Origin: Magnolia sinica
Taxonomy: Eukaryota; Streptophyta; Magnoliopsida; Magnoliales; Magnoliaceae
Direction of reading: 5' to 3'
Assembly: GCF_029962835.1 (NCBI RefSeq)
Contig: NC_080583.1
Coordinates: 49,889,658 to 49,953,657 of the forward strand
Length of the DNA: 64,000 nt
Every line of letters starts with the position of its first letter. Within the stretch, counting starts at the first letter, position 1. Under the pieces are notes generated by a model. That model was not told where the DNA came from. It saw only the letters and a list, made by a program, of their open reading frames with translations, and did no database searches. Made by a program: the position numbers and the translations under genes. Of the stretch, positions 44,736 to 54,814 are shown in pieces.

Positions 44736-45287
44736 TCTGCTACGGTTTTAGACCGTAGCTAAAATCCCATTAGCCGTAGCCGTTGTTGCATCCTCCGCAT
44801 TTGCACGTTTGACGGGTTCTGGACGGACGGTCCAATCAGGAGCTTTGTGGGGTCCATCATGATGCATTTGATAAATCCACTCCGTCCATGAATTTTGTAA
44901 ATTTTTTTAATATATAATGGCCCAAAAATCTAGGAAAATCGAAGGCTAATTAAACCACACCATCGATCAATGGTACGTATATAATCTCCACTTTTTCCTA
45001 CCGTGTGGTCCACTTGAGCCTTTGATCTACTTCCTTTTTTAGGATCTTGCCCTAAAATGATCTTTAAAAATGTATAGACGTATTAGATGGAGCATACAAA
45101 TTTTAATGGGCCTCGTAGAGTTGCTTATGGGGTTGTCACATGGTGCAAGCATGGGTGGTGGCATTAGTTTTTAGCTACGGTTTAATTTTTTTAGCTACGG
45201 TTTTAAGCCGTAGTAATATAGCTACGGTTTATATCCGTAGCTAAAAATCAACATGGTCCGTAGCCTTTGGTCGTTTTTTTGGTAGTG
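44736..45287. repeat. CACTA right subterminal repeats
   Basis: GCTACGG/CCGTAGC motifs occur at 44739-44783 and densely at 45173-45265, for example TAGCTACGGTTTATATCCGT at 45218. The TIR ends at 45287. Confidence 0.85.
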
Positions 45288-46252
45288 AAAATTTAACAAA
45301 CTATGTAAATTTGAGGCGGTTTCTAGAGTTTTCCAACTATGTACGAAAGTTGGAGTTCCACAACTATAAATAGAACTCCCTATGATGTCCTAAGCATCTG
45401 TTAGGGTTTAAGGAGTGGAGCAAGAGGGTGAAGAAGCTGTCGCCAAGAGTTTTTCTTCTTCTTCCTTAATTTTTTTCATGTTTTTCTTAAAAGATTTTGG
45501 TCCAATCATGTCTATGGTTGGCTAAACCTCTTAACTAGGGCTAAGAGGTAAAGCTTATACCATGATGGGATGTTTCTATTACTTTGATTCATGTTTATAT
45601 TGAATTTCATGGATTCTAATTTGATATTTACGGAATACTTTTAGTTTTTAATGGTTTATTGTAACTCAAATTATAGTAGATCTATAATAGCTTTAAGTAT
45701 CTTCTTTTCTTAATTTGAGATTGTGAAATTAGTAAGTCCTATTGTTCACCATCGTCCCTTAGGCATGGTAGGGTGATGGAATCCTTCCTAATTTTCACAA
45801 TTTTTCTGCTTTGATATTATGGGATTGGTAAATCCTGTTGTTTGCCATTGTCTCCTAGGCATGGTTTGATGATGGAATCACTACCAATTATCATAGTTCT
45901 CCTTCATTGAGAATTAGGTCAATGGAAGTTCAGATTTAGTTTTATTGATAAATTTTCCAATTGGATAGGATATAACTCTAATTCTAATTGTGTTACTTGA
46001 ATCAAGTAAGAGGGCTCCCTGATCATTACAAGTGGATCCTTGGCATCCAAGTTCCCACCTTTAAATTCTTATTTTTAATTACTCTATTTACACTTACTCT
46101 CTCTAATACTTCAGAATTAGTTTCACATCTTCTTCTAGTTCTACTTCTAGTTAATTTTAGAAATGTACAAGTTTCAATCCCTGTGGATTTGACCATGATC
46201 TTACCAAGATTATTACTACATTGCGACCCTACACTTGGGGTTGTGAACAAGT

Positions 46253-46272
46253 TTTTGACGCTGTTGTCGGAG
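46253..46272 (+). promoter_or_regulatory. Primer-binding site of second Athila-type element
   Basis: TTTTGACGCTGTTGTCGG follows the LTR. The common plant gypsy site is TGGCGCCGTTGTCGG-like, so two positions have changed. Confidence 0.7.
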
Positions 46273-46359
46273 ATTTACAGTTGCATTTTTTGGATTTGAT
46301 TAGTTTTGAAATTAGGTTAAGATTATGATTTATTTACTTTATATTGTTAGGTTAAAGTT

Positions 46360-46461
46360 CTTTCTAATTTGTTTTTAGAAACTAACTTTTCTTTTTATTT
46401 CCCGATTTAGAAACTTTCCTAATTTGCTTTTAGAAACTAACTTTTTTTTTCCATTTCGAGA

Positions 46462-46492
<31 letters not shown>

Positions 46493-46960
46493 TAAGAAAC
46501 TAACTCTTATTTCAATTTCCAGATTTAGAAACTTTCCTAATTTGTTTTTAGAAACTAAATTTTCTTTCTATTTCTATATTTAGAAACTTTCCTAATTCAT
46601 TTTTAGAAACTAACTTTTCTTTCTATTTCCAGATTTAGAAACTTCTTTTTTTTTAGAAACTAACTTTTGTTTCTATTTCCAGATTTAGAAACTTTCCTAT
46701 TTTTTTTTTAGAAACTAACTATTCTTTCTATTTCTAGATTTAGAAAGTTTCCTAATTTCTTTTTAGCAACTAACTTTTCTTTCTATTTCTAGATTTAGAA
46801 ACTTTCCTAATTTCTTTTTAGAAACTAACTTTTCTTTCTATTTCTAGAATTAGAAATTTTCCTGATTTGTTTTTTGAAACTAATTTGTTTTTAGGACTAA
46901 CTTGTTGTTTTGTTTTTAGGTTAGGGTTTTTTCTGATTTATTTTTAGAAATTAACACTGT
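46360..46960 (+). repeat. T-rich leader made of ~56-bp tandem repeats
   Basis: About nine imperfect units of the form TTTAGAAACTTTCCTAATT + GTTTTTAGAAACTAAC + TTTTCTTTCTATTTCCAGA occupy the leader between primer site and ORFs. One unit has a long T-run (46473-46492). The nested element at 12958-21443 has decayed versions. Confidence 0.8.
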
Positions 46961-47581
46961 TTTTTGTTTTGTAGGATCCTAACATAGAACTCTCTAAACC
47001 GATAAACTCTTTCTAACTTCTCCTCTACTTACTTTCGATATTGTTGTCGGATTTTTATTTTATTTTATTTTAGGATTAAGTTCAGGATTAGGGTTTCACC
47101 ATGTACATGTAAGAGTGAAAACGTCGGTATGTTGAGCTAGTTTTAGAGAATGTGAAAAATTATGAAGGGCTGTCAAATGATTATGTTAGGAAACAACCTG
47201 TGTCCTAAATTTTTTCTGAAACCATCATCAAGAACCAACCAGAATACAATGCTCCACTAGTTAAGAAGTTCTTACACGATCATAGGCAGGAGAATAATTA
47301 CACCCCACAGATTAAGAAAGCAGTACGTGATTGTTAGGGTTATCATAATTATGAGAGAGAACTATTATCACCCATCAGACAAGAAGAAAACAATGAGAGA
47401 TTATATTATGAGTGATAATATGTACTAACAACCATCAGACTCACCCACCTATGACTTGTACGACTATGATCAGTGGAAACATCAATATTGGAGAGATGAA
47501 CCAACAATTGCTTAAACTGACTATTCTCTTGGATCCCCTACCTTTGAAATCCAACTAGAAACAATTCAAGAGGATTCACGT

Positions 47582-48358
47582 TTGAATTTCATGGATTATC
47601 AAGAACAGTTTAACCAACTTGTCGCAGGCATGATGAAATCATTGGAAGCGATTGAATTGTGCCTCGATAAGGTTGAAGAGGCTAGGTTATCACAATCTCA
47701 ACCCAATCTAGAAACACAATACGAGGAAAATGATCCTAACTCACTTGTGGAGAGTATTGAAATTAAGAATGAAGAGTTGGATTGTGTTAACAAGCATATA
47801 GCTCAATTTCCCGGAGAGTCGATCTCGATAACTGTCCAAAGGAATGATCAAGAGACATGAGTGTCTTTTAAATATAATGATATTGACATGCTCTAGCCAT
47901 ACGACATACTTGACTTCAATAAGGAGGAAGAGGCTAGTTTATTAGAGCCTTAACTCAACCTAGGAAAACAGTGTAAGGAAAGTAATCTCATCCCACTTGT
48001 GAATTATATTGAATTGGAAGATGATAAGTATTGGAATGAGAATTATGAGTTTACAGCCCAAGATTCATTGGAATCAATTTCAATTATGGTTCAGGAAAGT
48101 GATCATGAGATACAGGACATTGTCGACCATAATGATCTACTCCACCCATCTGACACATTTGATTTACGTGTGGAGGAAGAGTCCCTTCCAAGTGAACCGT
48201 ATAACTCTTTTAAGGCGCGTGTAGACCACTCACCTGATTTAGATTATAATATGATTAAGGAGATGGACAAGTTGCCCGAGATGAATCTAAAATTTAAAAC
48301 TACTCAATTAAGGTCACCTTCTGAGCTGTCAACACTTAAGGATATAATGCCTCTTTGA
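47582..48358 (+). pseudogene. Unrecognised element ORF with internal repeats
   Basis: Two open pieces in one frame (47582-47860 and 47999-48358) are separated by three stops. They begin MNFMDYQEQFNQLVAGMMKS, a helical start, and contain two related segments (GESISITVQRNDQE and LESISIMVQESDHE), so part of the protein is duplicated. The rest is acidic. Position suggests a Gag-derived or Gag-replacing product, but no Gag motif or zinc knuckle was seen. Confidence 0.5.
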
Positions 48359-48960
48359 GTAGTAACAATGAACAAAGTCTTCACATCAATGCGCTTACTG
48401 ATCCACAATCTGTCTATGCAGAGCAGAGCGAGATGTATCCAGTGACAATTGACTCTCACCAAGGAGAAGAGCAAGAGATCATGTTTCCCTCTATTTTAAG
48501 AGAAGACAAAAGAATCATTGGGCATATCATCACAAACCTCAATGTGAAAAATGAGCCTCTCTCAACTGACTATCTCAACTCTTTGAAAGATCGCTTGACA
48601 TATTTTACAGATTCAAATGATCCCATGATAAAAGAAATAATGGATGACTAGCAAAACAATACCTCGGTAGTTGTTACTGACCGAGAGAACCCTTATTCTG
48701 AAGCCCCTCCTTCCACAGATCTCGAATGTTTACCATTAAGGGAGGAGGAGCTGAAAGTTAAACCAAAGCCTGAAACTTTAGAATATGTTGAGACTACATC
48801 ACCTACTGAGAATTTCTCTGAATTTTATCTACTTGTAGTCTTTGATTCACTATGTTGTGTAACTCCTGAACTTGCTCTGTCTCAGGTGAATCATGTGTAC
48901 TTTGGACACCTCGGGAGATTAAAAGGAAACTTTATGCTGAGGTCCACAATTTTCTTTGAA
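48355..48960 (+). pseudogene. Pre-RT linker fused to the shared unrecognised region
   Basis: The frame has one TAG at about 48649. It reads ALTDPQSVYAEQSEMYPVTI, EEQEIMFPSILREDKR, then IIGHIITNLNVKNEPLSTDY, LTYFTDSNDPMIKEIMDD, NTSVVVTDRENPYSEAPP, CLPLREEELKVKPKPETLE and VETTSPT. It aligns along its length with 17760-18342 of the nested Athila-type element. The first part is the decayed linker before RT; the second part has no recognised domain. The next ~100 bases (48880-48980) are also conserved at nucleotide level. Confidence 0.65.
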
Positions 48961-50250
48961 AAATCATGCTCCAGGGCATCCAAGCCTATTGCAAAAAGGG
49001 CTTTTGGATGATTTTGTTACAAAACCTACTGAAAAATTTATCAAGATACCAGCCGGAGGAGGAACCTTGTGGCATGACTAAGTAGCTTTCCCTTTTTTTC
49101 CTAGTTAGGTTTAATACTTTCAAAGAATTTAGTATTAGGATAGTTTATTTTTTGTTGTTTAGGAAAGTTTATTTTTTAATGGTTTAATTCTTGTGTTAAC
49201 CCATCTTCACATTGAGATATTTTGAAAAAAAAAAAAAAAAAACCCTTAGAATTCCTTCTTTAGGTACTACCTTTCCACCACTTCCCTTTTCTTTTCGTTG
49301 CCTCATTTGTATTAAATGCTTATTTCTTTAACATTAAGGACAATGCAGATTTTAGGTTGGGGGTGTGGATTAGGCAGGTTAATTAGTTGTTTTCTTAGTC
49401 TTTAGGCGAAGTTGTGAAATTTTGAGAAAATTTTCTAAAATTTCTACAAATTTAAGTGATCTCGAAGTTAATCCATGAATTAGAATTACAAGATACTAAA
49501 TGTTGATGCCTTATGTCTATTAGATTTTAGCCACTTGGGAGATCTCAAAATTAAGTTAAGTCATTGATCCTCGATTAGACGTTTTAAACATTGATTGAGT
49601 CATGATTTCATATGTCACATCCAGCTTACACATTAAAGTGTTAGTTTGATATTGAATTATTAACTTGATGATTATTAAGCATGGAAGGAACCAACCTGGG
49701 GAATTTATCCATCATGTTCAATAGGAAGAATTAAAAAGAAAGAAAAAGAAAATATCCTGCTAAACAAAAACAGTTGTCATCGAAAAGGGCTACCTATTAA
49801 AGATCTTTAAAAAGGTTGACATAGCGTGAAAGCTATCGATGGAAAAATTAAAAGCTAGAGGAATAAAAGAGGGAACTAAAAGATGAACTGTAAAGTAAGT
49901 TTCGGTTTAGGTTTTGGTTGTCCTGAATGCTCTTTTAATTATCAATGTTATCATGAAAGTAACGAATTAAACCTTTGATTGTGATAAGTGTAAACTTCAT
50001 TATACACCCATGGAACTCAATGTTTGAAATTTTTCTAATTGGAGGATTAATGCTTTGAACTTGATTATGAAACTTACCGAGTGCTAGAGTTTAGGAGAAG
50101 GTAATGCACAATATTGATGTATTTTAGAATTCTATTATCTAGATTGTTTTTTTTTTCAAAATCACTTTAGCTTATAGAAATTATCATGTGGTTCTTGAAA
50201 TATTTTTCGCATACTTTACTCAGGACTAGCAAAATGCTGATTGGGGATTG
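48961..50250 (+). other. 3' non-coding region of second Athila-type element
   Basis: It matches pieces of 18343-19634 (TTTTAGGTTGGGGGTGTGG purine tract at ~49351, AACTCAATGTTTGAAATTTT at ~50010). An A-run lies at 49224-49242. The tract GATTGGGGATTG directly precedes the 3' LTR. Confidence 0.65.
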
Positions 50251-51587
50251 TGTTGAGGGTCAAATATTGCACATTATCCCCCATTTATATCTTAGTTTTA
50301 TGAACATGATAGTGCTTAATGTTCTATTTTACTCATGTTTGTGTTGCAAGGTGAATTTAAGAGCTTGGATTGAAAAGGGTGCTAAAAGCATGGATTTGAT
50401 GCTCAAGAATCACCAAGGTAAGGGATGGATCTTAGGACACCAAGATTGAAAAATTCACATGCCAAAGATCCAAGAAAATCAAGTGAGGAATGAAGAAAAT
50501 CAAAGATTTGAAGTAAAGAAAAGGAATCCTAAAATTGTCCTGAAAAAGCATATTTTGAAACTCAAGGTCATTTTGTGAAATTGGGTAAAGTTAAGTCTAT
50601 TTTGGAAAACTGTGCAAAGTGAAGTCTATTTTAAGAAACTACTTAAATTTGAGGCGGTTTCTAGAGTTTTCCAACTAGGTGCGAAAGTTGGAGTTCCACA
50701 ACTATAAATAGGACTCTCTAGGATGTTCCTAGGAATCTTCTAGGGTTTAAGGAGTGGAGCAAAAGGGTGAAGAAGTCGTTGCCAAGAGTTTTTTTCTTCT
50801 TCCTTAATTGTTTTCATGTTTTTCTTAAGAGATTTTGATCCAATCATGTCTATGGTTGGCTAAACCTCTTAGCTACGGTTAAGAGATGAAGCTTGTATCA
50901 TGATGAGATGTTTCTATTACTTTGATTCATGTTTATGTTGAACTCCATAGATTCTAATTTGATATTTAAGGAATACTTTCAGTTTTTAATGGTTTATTGT
51001 GACTCAAATTATAATAGATCTGCAATAGCTTTGAGTATCTTCTTTTCCTGATTTGAGATTGTGAATTTAGTAAGTCTTGTTGTTCACCATCCTCCCTTGG
51101 GCATGGTATGGTGCTAGAATTCTTCCTAATCTTCACAATTCTCCTGCTTTGAGATTATGGGATTGGTAAATCCTGTTGTTTGCCATTGTCTCCTGGGCAT
51201 GGTTTGGTAATGGAATCACTGCCAATTATCATAGTTCTCCTTCATTGAGAATTAGGTTAATGGAAGTTCAGATTTGATTTTATGGATATATTTTCCAATT
51301 AGATAGGATAAGATTCAAATTCTAATTGTGTTACTTGAATTAAGTAAGAGGGCTCCCTGATCACTACAAGTGGATCCTTGGCACCCTAGTTTCCACCTTT
51401 AAATTCTTAGTTTTAATTACTTTATTCACACTTACTCTCTCAAATACTTTAGAATTAGTTTAGCATCTTCTTCTAGTTCTACTTTTAGTTAATTTCAGAA
51501 ATGTACAAGTTTCAGTCCTTGTGGGATCGACCTCAGTCTTACTGAGATTATTACTATATCGCGACCTTACAGTTGGGGTTGTGAACA
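50251..51587 (+). repeat. 3' LTR of second Athila-type element
   Basis: It begins TGTTGAGGGTCAAATATTGC and ends GGGGTTGTGAACA, followed by CCTAG. A TATA box (TATAAATA) is at 50703-50710. It shows the uninterrupted form of the site where the CACTA element sits in the other LTR (near 50620-50640). Confidence 0.92.
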
Positions 51588-51592
51588 CCTAG

Positions 51593-52450
51593 GGAATGTA
51601 TCACTAGTTGAGTAAACATGAGTAAAATGTGGGTTTTTTTTTAGTGAAACTTTGAAGATCTTAGAAGACATGATTAAAAACTTGGGACTCAAAAATATTA
51701 CAAAAAATAACTATGTATAATAGGTTTCCATTGTGTAGTGGCCTAAACTATGTGTTGTAGGCAAAAATATTTAGTTAATAGATATTTTTTTAATGCTCTA
51801 ATATTTAATAAATAGACATGATTTTAATGTTCCTATTTTTATTTTTTTAAATAATGCAAAAATTCTGCTCATATAATGAGCAAATTTAAAACACCCAAGA
51901 AAATGGGATTTTTTTTATTTTTTATTTTTTGAAAAGATGGTTAAGAGGGAGATGACACATACAACAATATGTGAAGACACACGTTCAACACTACACAATA
52001 TCTAAGTGAATTACGCCCACAACTGATAATAAATGCCTAATAAAGGAAGAATGATGAATGGAAAAGGAAAGCTACATTTCATGCTGCAATCCTCCTTGTT
52101 AGGTTAGGTAGAGGGTTACTAAATAGTTTGTGTGTGTTGCACACACCCAAATTACTTCATATTCACTTGGTACCCTTACAACTGTTGAGATGAGTTAATA
52201 TGATTTTACTCATCTAGGATTTGATTTGTGATAAACATACGTTGAGATGGTAACAACATCTTGATATTATCTAAATAGTTGATCAACTAGAGACTTTTAT
52301 GATCTATGGCTGCAGGTTGTGCTATATTTAGAGGAGATTTGAGCCCCTATTTTCAAGTTATGTATTGACATGTTTGCTTTTCCAGTCATTTTGCCTTTGA
52401 AGAATATTATCTTTGCAATGGTACTTCTGTGATGGAAACCATTTCTGCAG
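51593..52450. other. Sequence between Athila-type element and TH2-type pseudogene
   Basis: It is AT-rich without ORFs. The last ~150 bases end in an acceptor (TTTCTGCAG) and are probably the intron preceding the first surviving exon. The expected first exon of the gene was not found here or left of the Athila-type element. Confidence 0.5.
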
Positions 52451-53636
52451 GAATGGGGTGTGGACCTTGCAAAAGAGAGCTCTCCGAACCCTACGACTCT
52501 TAAATACACAGATTTCCTGCTAGCGACCGCTTCAGGAAAGGTTGAAGGAGTAAAAGGCCCTACCAAAATTGCAACTCCTTTTGAGAAGACAAAACTTGTT
52601 GCTTATACATTAGGAGCGGTGACTCCTTGCATGAGGCTCTATGCCTTTTTAGGTAAGGAGCTTCAGTCATGTCTGTATCCTGCAGAAACCAGACACCCCT
52701 ATAAGAAGTGGATTGGCAGTTATGCCTCGGAAAGTTTTGAGGTTTTGCTCGTATTGAATCTGATATACTCGCCAATATTGTCTACTGTCTTAAAAATACT
52801 TTTACTGAAGTATGGTTGTGCATTGTTGTCCTTCTAAACCAACACAAGCAGCGGCTGTGCAAACTGAGGAAATGCTTGGCAAACTTAGTATCTCTTTGAC
52901 GAGTGAGGAGCTTGAAGGCATAGAAAGGCTTTATCATCAAGCTATAAATCTTCTGATAGAATTTTTGTCTGCTCAGCCAATTGTTCATCGAACTGTAGTC
53001 CCTTTCTCAAGATGTAGAGCCAGTAGAGCGCCGTCTCATTATATTTTCTGATTTTGATTCGACATGTACTGTTATTGATTCCTTTGCCATCTTAGCAAAG
53101 ATTGCAATATTAACTGCACCCAAAGCTGATCCTAGTGCACCTGAAAATCTGATTGTTCGAAAGTCGTTAGCTGATCTAAGGAACTCGTGGGACGTTCTTT
53201 CTAGTCAATAAACTGAGGAACATGAATAGTGGATACAGAGCATTATGCCCAGTGAAATAGGTAATTGAAAGCAGTTCCTTTTGCAGTTTCATTTCTTTAA
53301 TCGATACTGGAAGAAGCAAAGGAGGCTTTATAAGGAGGCGCTATTTATATTTTTCTTCCTGCCATTGCTTTTCAGTGGATGCATTTAACTATGAAGGTCT
53401 ATGTAAAGCACTTGAGCAGCTTTCTGACTACGAAAAACGAGCAAATTCTCGATTCATTGAGTCTGGAGTGTTGAACGGCTTGAATTTAGAGGGCATAAAA
53501 CGGGCAGGGGAACACCTAATACTATAAGATGGTTGTGTGGATTGTAAAGAAGAAGGAAGAGCTTAATGCAGATGTCCATATACTTTCGTATTGTTGGTGT
53601 GGAGATCTCATTAGGTCAGCTTTTTCATTACATAAA
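52451..53636 (+). pseudogene. TENA-E/HAD thiamin phosphate phosphatase (TH2-type) pseudogene
   Basis: Exon A (52451-52741) encodes EWGVDLAKESSPNPTTLKYT, ATASGKVEGVKGPTKIATPF and TLGAVTPCMRLYAFLGKE, the TENA-E domain. Exon B (about 52852-53260) finishes TENA (QTEEMLGKLSISLTSEEL) and starts the HAD phosphatase domain with motif I SDFDSTCTVIDS. Exon C (53376-53636) encodes FNYEGLCKALEQLSDYEKRA and CWCGDLIRSAFS. The plant enzyme makes free thiamin from its monophosphate. Defects: exon 1 is missing; there is a frameshift near 53012, stops at about 53210 and 53228 in exon B and about 53525 in exon C, a deletion near 53540, a displaced acceptor before exon B, and no 3' end. Confidence 0.88.
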
Positions 53637-54780
53637 AAAAATTTCTTAGTACTTGTTGAACTGATAAAATATAGTCTTCCAATGTGTAGAAAGAAGAGGA
53701 TGGAGGGGACAAGTAGTGGCAAAGAAAATGGTCGATGTTGCGACCACGCATCTCCGGTTGATTATATACCAGCCCACCTTCTATACCGGGTGATGTTTCC
53801 CCTAAAGTAGTCCTACCAAGGACCCAACGTATTACGTTCCACCAAGCCATTTCTTGATAGAAGTGGTAGGGTCCTAGATAGCCTAATTTCCTAGCCCCTT
53901 CTGGCCGACACATGATCAATCTCTCTAGAGATTGAAATTTCTGGCCGAAAAGTAACCGGGAATCTGGTCAATGAGGCTATCCTTTTCGATGATCAGATAA
54001 TCTCGGTCCAGGTATAATCTATGGACCTGATTTGAGTCATCAGTTTTCCTTGTTTACGGAAAGCCTCACATGACCATGGCCCCTCATTAAAAGAGTCACG
54101 TCCATGAGATTTCTTCGTTACGTTTTGCCAAGCCATTTCTTAATGAATTGGCAGAATTCTTTGATCCGGATAAAGAAAGGGAATGGTAAAGCAGTCGACG
54201 CTCAATTGCCACAGTGTCATCTCCTGGTCTTTGGGATAACTGGAAAATTTTCATGATCACCTGTGCTAATTGACCACCTGTTGTACTATCGGTAGTATTC
54301 AGAAGAAGGAAGGAGAAAAAGACAGTTAAAGAATGTTTTTTAGTTCTGGCAGTGGAGCAAGGATGTCATCTTAACCAAAGATGGGCGTAAGGGAGATCAT
54401 TGGGCTGTGAGAATTTGAAGCCTAGAATCCCCATTTTATAGGCAGGCTGAGGTGAAGAGGGGTTAATGCATGTAAAGGAAAAGCATTGGTTGAGTTTCCC
54501 AAGATATAAATGCAGTTATTATGGATGCATTGAAAAATATCAAGAACTAATTTCACTTGACGTGATTATCACTACAAGAGGTGTGGTGGATACGTGAAAG
54601 AATGGCTAAGTCTGAAAGCCATACTACTGCACAAAAGCCAAGTGAATGTACGAACAAGTCATATGTCCTATGATACACATGTTCATAATATGAAATGCAA
54701 GGAGACTATGTATTAGTTGAAAGTTCTGAAAAAAAGTTTATTTCATTGCATTGGCGGTCGCAGACCGCGTTGTTACATTA
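53637..54780. other. Degenerate retrotransposon-like sequence without recognised genes
   Basis: It begins where TH2-type coding sequence ends. Short ORFs only. Repeated phrases such as CCAAGCCATTTCTTRATRGA (53848, 54130) suggest an LTR or its remains, but no LTR ends were identified. Confidence 0.35.
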
Positions 54781-54814
54781 AGAAAGATGGAAATTCGGAG
54801 CCAACAAAGGCCAA

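Larger units (their letters stand above)
36568..45287. mobile_element. CACTA (EnSpm) DNA transposon carrying host-gene fragments
   Basis: Terminal inverted repeats begin CACTACCAGAAAACGGGCC on the left and, reverse-complemented, CACTACCAAAAAAACGACC on the right. Both continue AAAGGCTACGG. A 3-bp target duplication AAA (36565-36567 and 45288-45290) fits CACTA integration. Subterminal regions hold many GCTACGG/CCGTAGC repeats. No transposase was found in its 8720 bp, so it is non-autonomous. The interior contains exon fragments of several plant genes (listed separately). It interrupts a related sequence whose empty version is visible in the other LTR. Confidence 0.93.
36195..46249 (+). repeat. 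5' LTR of second Athila-type element, interrupted
   Basis: The LTR parts are 36195-36567 and 45288-46249, matching 50251-51587 in order (36195-36560 with 50251-50630; 45295-46249 with 50640-51587). A TATA box (TATAAATA) is at 45365-45372. The interrupting DNA is the CACTA transposon. Confidence 0.9.
36195..51587 (+). mobile_element. Second non-autonomous Athila-type element (5' LTR split by a CACTA transposon)
   Basis: The LTRs begin TGTTGAGGGT and end GGTTGTGAACA. Flanks read CTTAG (36190-36194) and CCTAG (51588-51592), a target duplication with one later change. Without the CACTA insert the 5' LTR is ~1332 bp against 1337 bp for the 3' LTR. The ~4.0-kb interior has a primer site, a T-rich tandem leader and ORFs of unknown function, but no gag, RT or integrase that I can recognise. 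It is related to the element at 12958-21443 by LTR ends, leader, the pre-RT region and the 3' region. Confidence 0.9.

Noticed and set aside
48883..48975. Conserved block read as a copia-like YFGHLG motif
   Set aside because: It lies out of the main frame and has no accompanying domain; it is conserved in both Athila-type elements but cannot be assigned.
53529..53810. 93-codon ORF as a separate gene
   Set aside because: Its first part is the end of the TH2-type exon C; the rest is unrelated downstream sequence.
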